The notes: generated by a model not told the origin, from the sequence alone. A DNA stretch of 64,000 bases from Lachnospiraceae bacterium (GCA_015056795.1 SVFO01000013.1:1-64000), one strand, 5' to 3'; positions 15,319 through 24,996 are shown, numbered from the stretch's first letter. A program made the numbers and translations.

Positions 15319-18219
15319 ATGATTTTGGATTGGAAGAAATATCAGGAAAAAGCAACGGAGGCCATCGCGGAGGGCGTGGTCCTTCTGGAGAATCGGAATG
15401 GGGCGCTTCCGCTGGATGCCTCTAAGGAGCTTGCTGTATTTGGCAGGATTCAGCTGGATTATTATAAGAGCGGAACGGGTTCCGGTGGCATGGTGAACGT
15501 ATCGCACGTAATTAACATTCCCGAGGGCCTTACGCTTCGCGGTGCAAAGCTTGATCAGGAGCTCCTTGAGACCTACCAGAGCTGGACGGCGTCTCATCCC
15601 TTTGACAAGGGTGCAAGCTGGGGCGGCGAGCCCTGGTGTCAGGAGGAGATGCCGCTTTCCGAGGAGCTGGTTGCGGCTGTCTCAAAGCGCTGTGAGACGG
15701 CGCTGATCGTCATCGGGCGCACCGCAGGCGAGGAGATGGACAATTCCTACAAGGAGGGCTCCTATCTCTTGACGGCTGGCGAAAAGGACATGCTGAGAAT
15801 CACCAGAAAGTATTTTCAAAGGACGGTGATCGTGCTCAACGTGGCATCCATCCTTGACATGGGCTTTGTCGATGAGTTTACGCCGGATGCCGTGCTTTAT
15901 GGCTGGCATGGCGGCATGATGGGCGGCCTTGGCACGGCGGACGTGCTTTTGGGAAACGTTTCCCCTTCCGGAAAGCTGACGGACACGATCGCTTATGCAA
16001 TTAAGGATTATCCTTCCGATCCCAATTTTGGTGATCAGAACCGTGATTATTACTGTGAGGACATCTATGTTGGATATCGTTATTTCGAGACCTTTGCGAA
16101 GGATCGCGTAAGATATCCCTTCGGATATGGACTTTCCTATACGGAGTTTGCATTCGAGGATGCAAGGCTCGAGGAAGGAAGCTTTGCGGGACTTCTGTCA
16201 GGAGCAGGAGCTGCTGAAGCGGGAGCGGACTGTATCGACGAAAACAAAGCAGGGAATGGAACGCTGGGGAACGCAGATTCTGGTAAGGCTGAGTTTGGTG
16301 GAAGGAAAAGGTTTGGCGGAACGATCAGCGTGACCGTGACGAATGTCGGGAAGGCCTCTGGAAAAGAGGTTGTTCAGGTGTACTGTGAGGCGCCGCAGGG
16401 CAAGCTTGGAAAGCCTGCGAGAGTCCTTTGCGGCTTTGCAAAGACAAAGCTCCTTGCGCCCGGCGAAAAAGAGGTGGTCAGCATCAAGGTTTGCCCCGAA
16501 AGCTTTGCATCCTATGATGACAAGGGCGTGACGGGTCATGCCTATGCTTATTTGTTAGAGGCCGGAACCTACAGGTTCCATGTTGGAAAAAGCGTCAGGG
16601 AGACCTTGCCCGCGGTGACATTCGAGCTCCCTGAGACGAAGGTGCTTCGACAGGTGGAGAGCGCGCTGGCTCCCGTGCTTCCCTTTGACCGTATGGTCAA
16701 TCGGGACGGAAAGCCTGCTTTCGAGAAGGCACCCATCAAAGAAGTGGAGGAGTTTCGAGGGGATGCGGAAATTCCTGACGGACGTTATCGCGCGCAGGAG
16801 GCGAGGAGGCGTCTTGCAGAGATGCCCAAGGAAATTGCCTATACGGGAGATCTTGGCATCAAGCTTGCGGACGTCGCACTTGGAAAGCATGATCTAAAGG
16901 AATTTATCGGACAGTTATCGGATGAGGATCTTGCCTGCATCATTCGCGGTGAGGGCATGGGAAGCCCGAAGGTAACGGCTGGCACGGCAGCAGCCTTTGG
17001 CGGCGTCTCGCCGCGCCTTGCAGAGCTTGGCGTTCCCTGCGGCTGCTGCTCCGACGGTCCCTCCGGCATGCGTCTTGACTGCGGAACAAAGGCCTTCAGC
17101 CTGCCCGGCGGCACCATGCTGGCATGTACCTGGAACCGCGAGCTTTTGACGGAGCTCTTTGCCTTTACGGGATGGGAGATGACGGCAAATCACGTGGAGT
17201 GCCTCCTTGGACCTGGCATGAACATTCACAGACATCCACTGAATGGTAGAAACTTTGAATATTTCTCCGAGGATCCGTTCCTCACGGGAGAGATTGCCGT
17301 GGCACAGCTTGACGGCTTGCATTCTGCGGGCGTCACGGGAACGATCAAGCATTTTTGCGGAAACAATCAGGAGACAAGAAGACACTTCCTCGACAGCGTC
17401 ATTTCCGAGAGGGCGCTGCGCGAGATTTACTTAAAGGGCTTTGAGATTGCCGTGAAAAAGGGCGGTGCTTATACCATCATGACGACCTATGGAAGCGTCA
17501 ATGGTCTTTGGACGGCTGGAAGCTTTGACCTTACGACCACGATCCTCCGCGGGGAATGGGGCTTTGAAGGGCTTGCCATGACGGACTGGTGGGCAAATAT
17601 TAACAGGCGCGGACAGGAGCCTGACAAGCGGGATCTTGCAGCCATGGCCATGGCACAGAATGACGTCTACATGGTGTGTGCGGACGGTGAAAAACATGAT
17701 GACAATACGCTGGAATCCCTGAAGAAGGGTGAGGTGAAGCGCGCAGAGCTGCAGCGAAATGCAGCGAACGTGTTGAAGGTTGTGCTTCGATCCAATGCGA
17801 TGAAGCGCCTTCTTGGGACGGCGGAGACGGTGGAGATCGTTGGTCGCGAGGAGGAAGGAGCGACGAGCCAAGAGGAGGTTCCCTGCTATCATATCGTGGA
17901 TGAACTGACGGTGGACCTTCGCGGCGTAAAGTCCAGCCGTGATGCCAGCTATAGCTTTGTGCTGGATCTGGAGAAGCAGGGCATGTTCCGCTTTACCCTG
18001 ACGGCAAGCTCCGAGGCTGGCGAACTCGCGCAGATCCCCGTGACGGTCTTCTGCATGGGAACGGCATCCGGTACCTTTACCTGGAACGGCACCGGCGGAA
18101 AACCCGTCAGCTTCTCGGGACATACTTACATGTTCTCACGTTATACGACAATCCGACTCTACTTTGCTCAGGGCGGCCTGGATTTGGTGGACATAAAATT
18201 TGAATTAATGGAGTTGTAG
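15319..18219 (+). CDS. Beta-glucosidase, glycoside hydrolase family 3 with permuted domain order
   Basis: A 966-residue cytoplasmic-looking enzyme (no signal peptide). The usual GH3 order is reversed: the alpha/beta sandwich domain comes first (EGVVLLENRNGALPL through LLGNVSPSGKLTDTI), then an Fn3-like domain (about 300-450), and only then the TIM-barrel domain with SDGPSGMRLD, TIKHFCGNNQETRR and MTDWWANINRRG. The catalytic nucleophile should be Asp756 in MTDW. A beta-rich region of about 100 residues closes the protein. This permuted order is known from Ruminococcus albus and Butyrivibrio beta-glucosidases. The ATG at 15319 follows AAGGACGGAG. The toxin gene starts 9 nt after its stop. Confidence 0.93.
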   Translation: MILDWKKYQEKATEAIAEGVVLLENRNGALPLDASKELAVFGRIQLDYYKSGTGSGGMVNVSHVINIPEGLTLRGAKLDQELLETYQSWTASHPFDKGASWGGEPWCQEEMPLSEELVAAVSKRCETALIVIGRTAGEEMDNSYKEGSYLLTAGEKDMLRITRKYFQRTVIVLNVASILDMGFVDEFTPDAVLYGWHGGMMGGLGTADVLLGNVSPSGKLTDTIAYAIKDYPSDPNFGDQNRDYYCEDIYVGYRYFETFAKDRVRYPFGYGLSYTEFAFEDARLEEGSFAGLLSGAGAAEAGADCIDENKAGNGTLGNADSGKAEFGGRKRFGGTISVTVTNVGKASGKEVVQVYCEAPQGKLGKPARVLCGFAKTKLLAPGEKEVVSIKVCPESFASYDDKGVTGHAYAYLLEAGTYRFHVGKSVRETLPAVTFELPETKVLRQVESALAPVLPFDRMVNRDGKPAFEKAPIKEVEEFRGDAEIPDGRYRAQEARRRLAEMPKEIAYTGDLGIKLADVALGKHDLKEFIGQLSDEDLACIIRGEGMGSPKVTAGTAAAFGGVSPRLAELGVPCGCCSDGPSGMRLDCGTKAFSLPGGTMLACTWNRELLTELFAFTGWEMTANHVECLLGPGMNIHRHPLNGRNFEYFSEDPFLTGEIAVAQLDGLHSAGVTGTIKHFCGNNQETRRHFLDSVISERALREIYLKGFEIAVKKGGAYTIMTTYGSVNGLWTAGSFDLTTTILRGEWGFEGLAMTDWWANINRRGQEPDKRDLAAMAMAQNDVYMVCADGEKHDDNTLESLKKGEVKRAELQRNAANVLKVVLRSNAMKRLLGTAETVEIVGREEEGATSQEEVPCYHIVDELTVDLRGVKSSRDASYSFVLDLEKQGMFRFTLTASSEAGELAQIPVTVFCMGTASGTFTWNGTGGKPVSFSGHTYMFSRYTTIRLYFAQGGLDLVDIKFELMEL

Positions 18220-18228
18220 GAGACAGAA

Positions 18229-21200
18229 ATGAGAAAGACATTGCGTAAAGTACTGATTTGGCTTTTGATTGTTGTGATGGGAATATCCGGTATGGATATT
18301 CATGCATTGGCGGCTTTTGATTATGGGGATGATATTGGGCTCAATGCGGTGGCAAGTACGGACACAGATGATTGTCGCGTGATTTTTGCATTGAAAGATC
18401 AGTGGAGCGATGGCTATAAAGTCGAAGTGACAATAGAGAATCATGGTACCGAGACAATTCATAATTGGTGTATTGAAATGGCATGGAACGGTACGATTGC
18501 AGAGATTTGGAATGCTGAAGCCGATACGCAATCATGTGCAAGTTATCTTATTAAAAATGTAGGATGGAACCAAGATATTGAAGTAGAAGCATCGGTCAGT
18601 TTCGGAATAAGGGGGGTAGGAGAGTTTCCGGGTTATCCGCAAAAATATGTTATTATGAAGGGAAACCGGCAAATTTCAAACAATCATTGTAAATTCGAAT
18701 ACATTGTTAGCGATGAATGGAATACGGGATTTACAGCTGAATTAAATCTTTCTAATCTGCAGAACGATGCAATGATTGAAGATTGGCTAGTAGAATTTGA
18801 TTATGATGGATCTATTGATAACATCTGGAATGCTAGGATTTTATGTCATGAGGGAAACCATTATGTGATTCAAAATGCAGGCTATAATGGTAATATTGCG
18901 CCTGAACAAACGATTGCGATAGGGTTTACTGCACAGGGTGATAGTAAAGAACCTAGAAATATTATTCTTCAAGAAATGCGATATCAGTATGCAGAGGGGA
19001 TTTCTCTGCCGCAAGAGATATTCGTAAATATTCATGAACCGTTCTTGGACAAGGATGAATCATCTGGTTATTATGTTACGCAGAAGGAATACATTTTCCT
19101 GTCAGGAGAGTTGAAAAATGCAGAAAGCATAACGGATTTGGTTTGCCGTGTGTTCGATGAGGAGGGGCGGGAGTACGGAAGTACAAGCGTCTTAACGGCA
19201 GGCCAATGGCAATTAGATGAAATTAATTTGCAGATCGGGATAAATAGGATTGTTTTTGAGATTCATGGTGAAACGAAGGCATCATTAACGATTGTACGAA
19301 AGAATCCCCATATCTCTAAAGTGCAGATAGACAGATCGGAATTTGATATTCTAGATGAAACTGGGGAAGTAAATACATTTGAGAGCATCATTGGCTTAAA
19401 GGGTACGCTGGAGGGCGTTGATGAAACGAAAGAGCTCTATCTGCTGACTAAGGATTCGGAGGGCTTTACTGAGAATACGAAAGCAGTGTCCGTTGAAGCG
19501 GAGTGGGTCGTAAGAGAAGTTGAATTAAAACCTGGGAAAAACATATTTGAGATCGTAGCATACTTAAAAGACGGCTCTGTAGTATCGGATGTTATTACTA
19601 TCTATAAACTGGAAGATGAACAGCAGGAGACTGTTATTGACAGAAACGATGATGACGAAGATGGAGTTCCAAATTACTATGAACAATGGAAGGGGACGAG
19701 AATAGATTTACCGGATACGGATCATGACGGATTGAGTGATTATGAAGAACTGTTTTTAGTCGGTACGGATCCAAATGAACCCGATTCAGATTATGACGGT
19801 ATAAACGATACAGATGATGATGAAGACGGTGATGGATTAAGTAATTTATACGAGTTATTAAACTTGACGGATCCTCTGGAGGAGGATACGGATAAAGACG
19901 GTCTGTACGACGGAGATGAGGTTAACTTGTATCAAACGAATCCTACGGACAGGGATTCAGATGGCGATCTGGTGATAGACGGGCAAGAAATCTCCATGGG
20001 GACTGACCCTAATTGTGGAGAGGAAATGTTTCCTGCATCCTTCATTGCAACAGATGATGACGTGGTAACGGTTTCCGTTGAAGCAGACTTACGGGGTTGG
20101 CAGGTAAGTAGTCTTTCTGTTCACAGAGACGATTGGGCATATTTCATACCCGAGGATTCTCAGGAGCACATAGGTGGGGTCTATGATTTTAACGTGGAAG
20201 GAACCATAGAGGAAGCTGTTATAAAGTTTGAGTTTCCAGAAAGGTATTTAAATGATCCTGACCTTAGATTTTATATTTGCCATTTAAACGAAAAGACTGG
20301 CGAACTTGAACCGCTGGAAACTTGTGTGGAAGGCAATGTTGCATTTGCTACAGTTAATCATTTCTCTCTATATATGTTGATTGCAATTTCTTCAACGGTG
20401 GCAATTGAGCAGTGGATCTATTCGAGGGGGTGGCAACCATGGGTGGATGTGACACCTTTTTTGAAAGAGAAGGATTCAGAAGTAGTTATTGTAATTGAAG
20501 ATTCGGCATCCATGCAGTACAATGATCCTGACCGAAAAAGGCTGGAAGTTGCCAGAAAAATTATTGATGCTGTTCCCGAAGGCTGTCGGATAGGATTGAT
20601 AAGATGTGCTGACAAAGCGAGAAGCTTTACGGAAGACTTGACTGTTGACAAAGAGATGTTAAAGGCCTATTTAACGGAAGAGCATTTCCCGGCAACAGGA
20701 AAGGGCGGGTTTAATTCGGGTACACGTCTGGCTTTTTCAATGTTGGACGTGGATGACGTGGAGTTAGAAAAGCATATCATCTACTTAATTGATGATTCGG
20801 ATGCTGGTGAAGAGAGGCCAATAGGCACACTGCAATATGAATTTAAGAATGTGAAATGTGGAGTCTGCGAATTCGTTGCTCTTGAACATAATCAAATGAG
20901 CCTGGAAAATCTAGAAAACTTGATATGGAAAACGGCTCTTGGAAATTATACTACCTATGTTGAAATAAAGGAAGAAGGCAGCGTAGAAAAACTTATCGGG
21001 AAGCTTATTAAAAACTTAACTTATGTAGACGACAAAACTGATTCGGATGATGATGGACTTCCAGATCTCTATGAATTGTGTACGACGAAATATCGTGACA
21101 AAGATATTTCGCTAAATAAAGCTAAGTGGGATAGTGACGGAGATTATTTACTAGATGGAGAGGAAGTTATTGCAGGATCATTCGAATTAAGCTCGGATGG

Positions 21201-22287
21201 TACAGAAATTCGAGTCAAAGTATATTTCATGTGTAATCCTTGTGAAACTGATACGGACGGAGATGGATTATGTGATGAGGATGAGGTTTTTATATGGGAA
21301 ACGAATCCTGAACGACCGGACTCAGATTTAGATGGTATTGAAGATGGACAAGAAGTCGAATTAGGTTTCGATCCGCTTGAAGAGGATGGAGATCATGACG
21401 GAAAGCTTGATGCACAGGAACTTGCAGATGGAACCAGTCCTTATGTATATGATAAAACATGGTCAGAGTACTTGGCTGCATTCGCAAAAGGATTTTTAGC
21501 GGGAGATTTTATTCAAGATCCTCAAGATTTGGCAACAATTTCAGGACAACTTGTAGGAAGTTTTATGCCTTTTATTGACATACGTGACGTGGCCGCGAAT
21601 ACATTTCATGGAGATCCTGTCATGACGGGATTAAGTGGAATTGGATTATTGCCTGTAATCGGAGATTTGGCTGGGTCATCTGGCAAATGTATTAAGTATG
21701 TTGCAAAAAGTGCAGCGAACCCGGCGATGGTAGTAGGATTGTTTGCCTTTTTAGATAAGAATTTCCCTGATTTTGCCAAATATTTTGCAAAAAGCGATGA
21801 ATTTGAAGCGGCAGTTGCTAAAATGATGAAATCCGATTTATCAAAAATGACTGACGCAGAGGTAGATGCACTTACAAAATATTTGAAAAAAACTGGTTAT
21901 ACAGACAATATAGTTAAAGGCTTAGAAAAACTATCAAAGCCAAGTGCTGAAAAGCTTAGGCGAAACATGATTAAAGCGGGAAAAAAGGTTCCAAGTTATG
22001 CAAATGCAGCGCACCATATCGTGCCAGGCACAAAGAACAACGAGTTTGCAAAAAAAGCCAGAACCATTTTAATGAATTTTAATATAGATATTAATGATGC
22101 AGTAAATGGAGTATTTCTTCCGACGCAAAAAGGTGTTACGAATGCTATGTATCATCATTCTTTACACACGGATGTATATTGCAAAAATGTGTTTGAAATG
22201 CTGGAAAAAGCAACTAGTAAAGACGAGGCTATTGATATATTAAAAGGAATAGAGGAAGCCTTATTGAATGGAGCATTTCCCAGATAA
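18229..22287 (+). CDS. Secreted polymorphic toxin with CBM2-like, calcium-repeat, VWA and C-terminal AHH nuclease domains
   Basis: A 1352-residue modular exotoxin. In order: a Sec signal peptide (1-about 29, ending HALAA); two CBM2-like beta domains (about 45-145 and 150-245, each with W..G(Y/F).(V/A)E and N.G.N or GYN..I.P patterns); two Ig-like regions (265-465); Asp-rich thrombospondin type 3-like calcium repeats (470-602); a beta region (605-723); a VWA domain (750-925) with MIDAS EDSAS instead of DxSxS; a second set of calcium repeats (934-1075); a hydrophobic pretoxin-like segment (1090-1165); and a C-terminal AHH nuclease of the HNH/EndoVII superfamily (AAHHIVPGT, His1262-His1263, then NGVFLP and HHSLHTDVY). 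The AHH domain suggests DNA or RNA cleavage in a target cell. Base composition is clearly AT-richer than the flanks, consistent with transfer. Confidence 0.85.
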   Translation: MRKTLRKVLIWLLIVVMGISGMDIHALAAFDYGDDIGLNAVASTDTDDCRVIFALKDQWSDGYKVEVTIENHGTETIHNWCIEMAWNGTIAEIWNAEADTQSCASYLIKNVGWNQDIEVEASVSFGIRGVGEFPGYPQKYVIMKGNRQISNNHCKFEYIVSDEWNTGFTAELNLSNLQNDAMIEDWLVEFDYDGSIDNIWNARILCHEGNHYVIQNAGYNGNIAPEQTIAIGFTAQGDSKEPRNIILQEMRYQYAEGISLPQEIFVNIHEPFLDKDESSGYYVTQKEYIFLSGELKNAESITDLVCRVFDEEGREYGSTSVLTAGQWQLDEINLQIGINRIVFEIHGETKASLTIVRKNPHISKVQIDRSEFDILDETGEVNTFESIIGLKGTLEGVDETKELYLLTKDSEGFTENTKAVSVEAEWVVREVELKPGKNIFEIVAYLKDGSVVSDVITIYKLEDEQQETVIDRNDDDEDGVPNYYEQWKGTRIDLPDTDHDGLSDYEELFLVGTDPNEPDSDYDGINDTDDDEDGDGLSNLYELLNLTDPLEEDTDKDGLYDGDEVNLYQTNPTDRDSDGDLVIDGQEISMGTDPNCGEEMFPASFIATDDDVVTVSVEADLRGWQVSSLSVHRDDWAYFIPEDSQEHIGGVYDFNVEGTIEEAVIKFEFPERYLNDPDLRFYICHLNEKTGELEPLETCVEGNVAFATVNHFSLYMLIAISSTVAIEQWIYSRGWQPWVDVTPFLKEKDSEVVIVIEDSASMQYNDPDRKRLEVARKIIDAVPEGCRIGLIRCADKARSFTEDLTVDKEMLKAYLTEEHFPATGKGGFNSGTRLAFSMLDVDDVELEKHIIYLIDDSDAGEERPIGTLQYEFKNVKCGVCEFVALEHNQMSLENLENLIWKTALGNYTTYVEIKEEGSVEKLIGKLIKNLTYVDDKTDSDDDGLPDLYELCTTKYRDKDISLNKAKWDSDGDYLLDGEEVIAGSFELSSDGTEIRVKVYFMCNPCETDTDGDGLCDEDEVFIWETNPERPDSDLDGIEDGQEVELGFDPLEEDGDHDGKLDAQELADGTSPYVYDKTWSEYLAAFAKGFLAGDFIQDPQDLATISGQLVGSFMPFIDIRDVAANTFHGDPVMTGLSGIGLLPVIGDLAGSSGKCIKYVAKSAANPAMVVGLFAFLDKNFPDFAKYFAKSDEFEAAVAKMMKSDLSKMTDAEVDALTKYLKKTGYTDNIVKGLEKLSKPSAEKLRRNMIKAGKKVPSYANAAHHIVPGTKNNEFAKKARTILMNFNIDINDAVNGVFLPTQKGVTNAMYHHSLHTDVYCKNVFEMLEKATSKDEAIDILKGIEEALLNGAFPR

Positions 22288-22311
22288 ATATTTTATATGA
22301 GGACAATTACT

Positions 22312-23385
22312 ATGAAGATTTGGAAGTTAAGTGCATTATTAAATGAATATGTAGTTTTAGAAGGAATAAAAGATTATTCTTTGGAAGAAATTCGTAGTTT
22401 TGACGGCAGAAGAAAATCTACGGAATGGGATCCTTTAATCGTAAAGCGATCAATAGACTCTGCAAAGAGAGAATTAAGTGATTTTCCAGGGTTTATCTTG
22501 ACTCCCGTATTTAGTGAAAGGGCACTAAGATTTTTATTGGATTTGATAAAAGATGACGTGGAAGTTTTGAAATTGAACTTTGATGAAGGTAATTATTATG
22601 CCATAAACGTGATTTCAGTTTTAGACGTGCTTGATTATCAAAAGGCCAAATACAAAACATTCCGAGATGGGAAAAAGATAATGTGGATAGAAAAGTATGA
22701 ATTTAAAATGTGTAAGGATTTGGAATCTAGCCATATATTTAAACTTATTGATGAAAAACGAGGTGACCCTTTTGTTTCAGATGAATTTAAGAAAATTGTT
22801 GAAAAAAATGAATTGACGGGATTCCATTTTGAACTGGCATGGGACAGTGAAGAATGCAATGAAATTGAGAAGAATAAATCATGCGAGGGGCACGAAAAAG
22901 ACATGGAGGATGACTGTTTTTCTTATGTTGGAGATCTGGATGTCGACATAATGGATGAAATTGAGCAGACCATTTTGTATGCTCAAAAAGTGTTTAGGGT
23001 TCATGAAACGAAGGATGGGCGAAAGTTGGCGAAACAGATATTTTCCATTACGGAAAAGATATTAAATTGTGGTAAATACCCCAAGGAATATGATGATCTT
23101 GATGACGTGGCGATTGCTCTGGGATGTCTTTTCGGACAGGCCTTGGTAAAAGGACTAGGCTGGAAATGGAAAGAGGTTGGCGAGTCGAAGGAAGACGCCA
23201 TGTACTGCGTGGTTTCGCCGGATGAGAACTGGGTGAATCCATGCATGGTATTTATGCAAAAGATCCTAAACGGTGAAAATATCGGTGCGGATGGACGGAA
23301 CGACAACACGGTGATGCTTTTGTGGAATTTGGCGGAGCAATGCATGAAAAATCCACCGAAAAATAAGTTGACTATTTTGTGGTAA
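22312..23385 (+). CDS. Probable cognate immunity protein, Imm11/DUF1629-like plus second domain
   Basis: A 357-residue cytoplasmic protein directly downstream of the toxin. The N-terminal half starts MKIWKLSALLNEYVVLEG and has DGRRKSTEWDPLIV, FPGFILTPVFSERALRFL, YYAINVISVLDVLDY and IFKLIDEKRGDPFVSDEFK, a layout resembling Imm11 (DUF1629) immunity proteins. The C-terminal part (about 200-357; ILNCGKYPKEYDDLDDVAIA, LFGQALVKGLGWKWKEVG, CVVSPDENWVNP) is a different domain I cannot name. The ATG at 22312 lies 8 nt after GAGGA; an in-frame ATG at 22297 has no site. GC is about 27% at 22681-22740 but about 55% at 23161-23220, so the gene may be a fusion across a recombination boundary. Immunity function is inferred from position and fold resemblance. 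Confidence 0.65.
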   Translation: MKIWKLSALLNEYVVLEGIKDYSLEEIRSFDGRRKSTEWDPLIVKRSIDSAKRELSDFPGFILTPVFSERALRFLLDLIKDDVEVLKLNFDEGNYYAINVISVLDVLDYQKAKYKTFRDGKKIMWIEKYEFKMCKDLESSHIFKLIDEKRGDPFVSDEFKKIVEKNELTGFHFELAWDSEECNEIEKNKSCEGHEKDMEDDCFSYVGDLDVDIMDEIEQTILYAQKVFRVHETKDGRKLAKQIFSITEKILNCGKYPKEYDDLDDVAIALGCLFGQALVKGLGWKWKEVGESKEDAMYCVVSPDENWVNPCMVFMQKILNGENIGADGRNDNTVMLLWNLAEQCMKNPPKNKLTILW

Positions 23386-23423
23386 CGCATAAAATTAAGA
23401 GCAGTATTTGTGAGGAGTCATGG

Positions 23424-24257
23424 ATGGAGACGGTTGAAAATCAGGAGATGCAAGAGGAAAAGAAGCAACAGGCGCGGGAGATGAGTGCCGAGGAGTTAAA
23501 GGCGGCTCGCAGGGGCTTTATGTTTTTTGGGAGTAAGCTTCCAGAAAGGCGGCTGAAGAAAAATTAAAGCGGGGTAGTTTGTTGGTGCGTTCGCCTGCTG
23601 TGAAGGGATTGCCATCGCTTGTAATTTTTGTCGGACTTTTTCTTGCCAGGATGCTCGGAAAGTTGCTGGTGTCCATCGGGGCACCCGTCTGTGAGGAACT
23701 GATCTTTCGGAAAATGTTGGTGACCAGAGCGCTAAAGTACGGGGAAGGGGTTGCAATTCTTCTTTCGGGATTGGTCTTCGGACTCTTTCACGGGGATTTG
23801 AACCAAATTTATGTATGCCTTTGGATTGGGATTGTTTCTGGCAATTGTTTTTGTTAAGACGGGGAACATAAAAATCACCATTGCCCTTCACGCGCTCATC
23901 AATTTCATTAGCAGCGTATTGCTGACAGGGTTGATCAGTAAGCTGGACGTTGATCAACTGATGCAGTATTATGGTGACTGGCAGATGCTAGCGGACGCGG
24001 AGACCTATGCGGCGATGATGGCTTACGTATCCGAGCATCTTTTGTGGATTCTCGCAATGTTTGTTGTTGTTTTGCTCCAATATGGGCTGGCCTTTGCGGG
24101 CATTCTTCTTCTGATTATCAACTGGAAGAAGCTAGTACTTCGGAAAGGGGAGGTTTCCATTCCCAAGGGAAAGTGGTTTCTCACCATCTTTTGTAATTTG
24201 GGCATGGGGCTTTTTGTTATTTTTGGGGTTTTGAGGATCACGCTGGAGATTTTTTAG
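23424..24257 (+). pseudogene. CPBP-family intramembrane metalloprotease (Abi), frameshifted and deleted
   Basis: Three pieces in shifting frames make up one broken gene. Piece one (23424-23567) has the usual charged N-terminus and ends just after AARRGFMFF, where the first membrane spans should follow but do not. Piece two (from about 23548) reads AAEEKLKRGSLLVRSPAV and carries the catalytic APVCEELIFRKML and FGLFHGDLNQ motifs. Near 23800-23815 the frame shifts again and piece three continues with YAFGLGLFLAIVFVKTGN and the HALIN motif, ending at 24257. At least two frameshifts and one internal deletion make it inactive. CPBP proteins often act in bacteriocin self-immunity, which is notable beside the toxin. 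Confidence 0.8.
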
Positions 24258-24272
24258 CAGAAAGGACAGAAG

Positions 24273-24977
24273 ATGTATCAATTTGACAGTAGGATTCGGT
24301 ATAGTGAGACGGACAGCGAAGGCAGGCTGACCATGATGGCATTGCTCAATTATTTTCAAGATTGTTCGACGTTTCAGTCGGAGGATGCGGGCGTTGGCGT
24401 CAGATATTGCTTAGACCGCGACCTCGTATGGGTGCTCAACGCGTGGCAGATCGTACCCATCAGACTCCCGAAGCTGGGAGAAAAGGTCACCATCGCCACC
24501 ATTCCCTACGAATTTCAGAAATTCATGGGATATCGTAATTTCATGATGTTTGATGAGGAGGGAAACTTCCTGGCAAAGGCGAACAGCATTTGGAGCCTCA
24601 TCAATGTCAAAACGGGACGCTTTGAGACACCGGACGAAGCTATGATGAAGGGCTATCCCATCGAGGAACGAATTCCGATGGAATATGCGGGCCGCAAGAT
24701 TTCCGTACCAACGGGCGGCGAAGCCAAGGATGCCATCACCGTCCTGCCCCATCACCTGGACGCCAACCATCACGTCAACAACGGACAATACGTAGCCATG
24801 GCCCTGGAATTCCTTCCTGGTGATACCCAGATCCGCCAGCTACGCGCCGAGTACCGCAAACAAGCCTTCCTCGGCAATACAATTGTCCCCTATGTAGCGA
24901 AAGAGGACAGCCGTATTGTAGTCGCTTTGCAGGACGCAGATGGGAAACCATATGCGGTAGTCGAGTTTGAGATTTAG
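24273..24977 (+). CDS. Acyl-ACP thioesterase
   Basis: A 234-residue double-hotdog enzyme of the FatA/FatB-like bacterial acyl-ACP thioesterase family, which releases free fatty acids from acyl carrier protein. RIRYSETDSEGRLTMMALLN opens the first hotdog domain, and the second contains the catalytic-type segment LDANHHVNNGQYV with the expected Asp, Asn and His. Length is typical for bacterial members. It starts 15 nt after the CPBP pseudogene with an AAAGGA site, and the CvfB gene follows after 19 nt. Confidence 0.9.
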   Translation: MYQFDSRIRYSETDSEGRLTMMALLNYFQDCSTFQSEDAGVGVRYCLDRDLVWVLNAWQIVPIRLPKLGEKVTIATIPYEFQKFMGYRNFMMFDEEGNFLAKANSIWSLINVKTGRFETPDEAMMKGYPIEERIPMEYAGRKISVPTGGEAKDAITVLPHHLDANHHVNNGQYVAMALEFLPGDTQIRQLRAEYRKQAFLGNTIVPYVAKEDSRIVVALQDADGKPYAVVEFEI

Positions 24978-24996
24978 AGAACGGAGGAGACAAGAA

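Noticed and set aside
23579-23857. Intact short CPBP protein
   Set aside because: It contains only the middle motifs; the third motif lies in the next frame and the N-terminal spans are missing, so it is a pseudogene piece.
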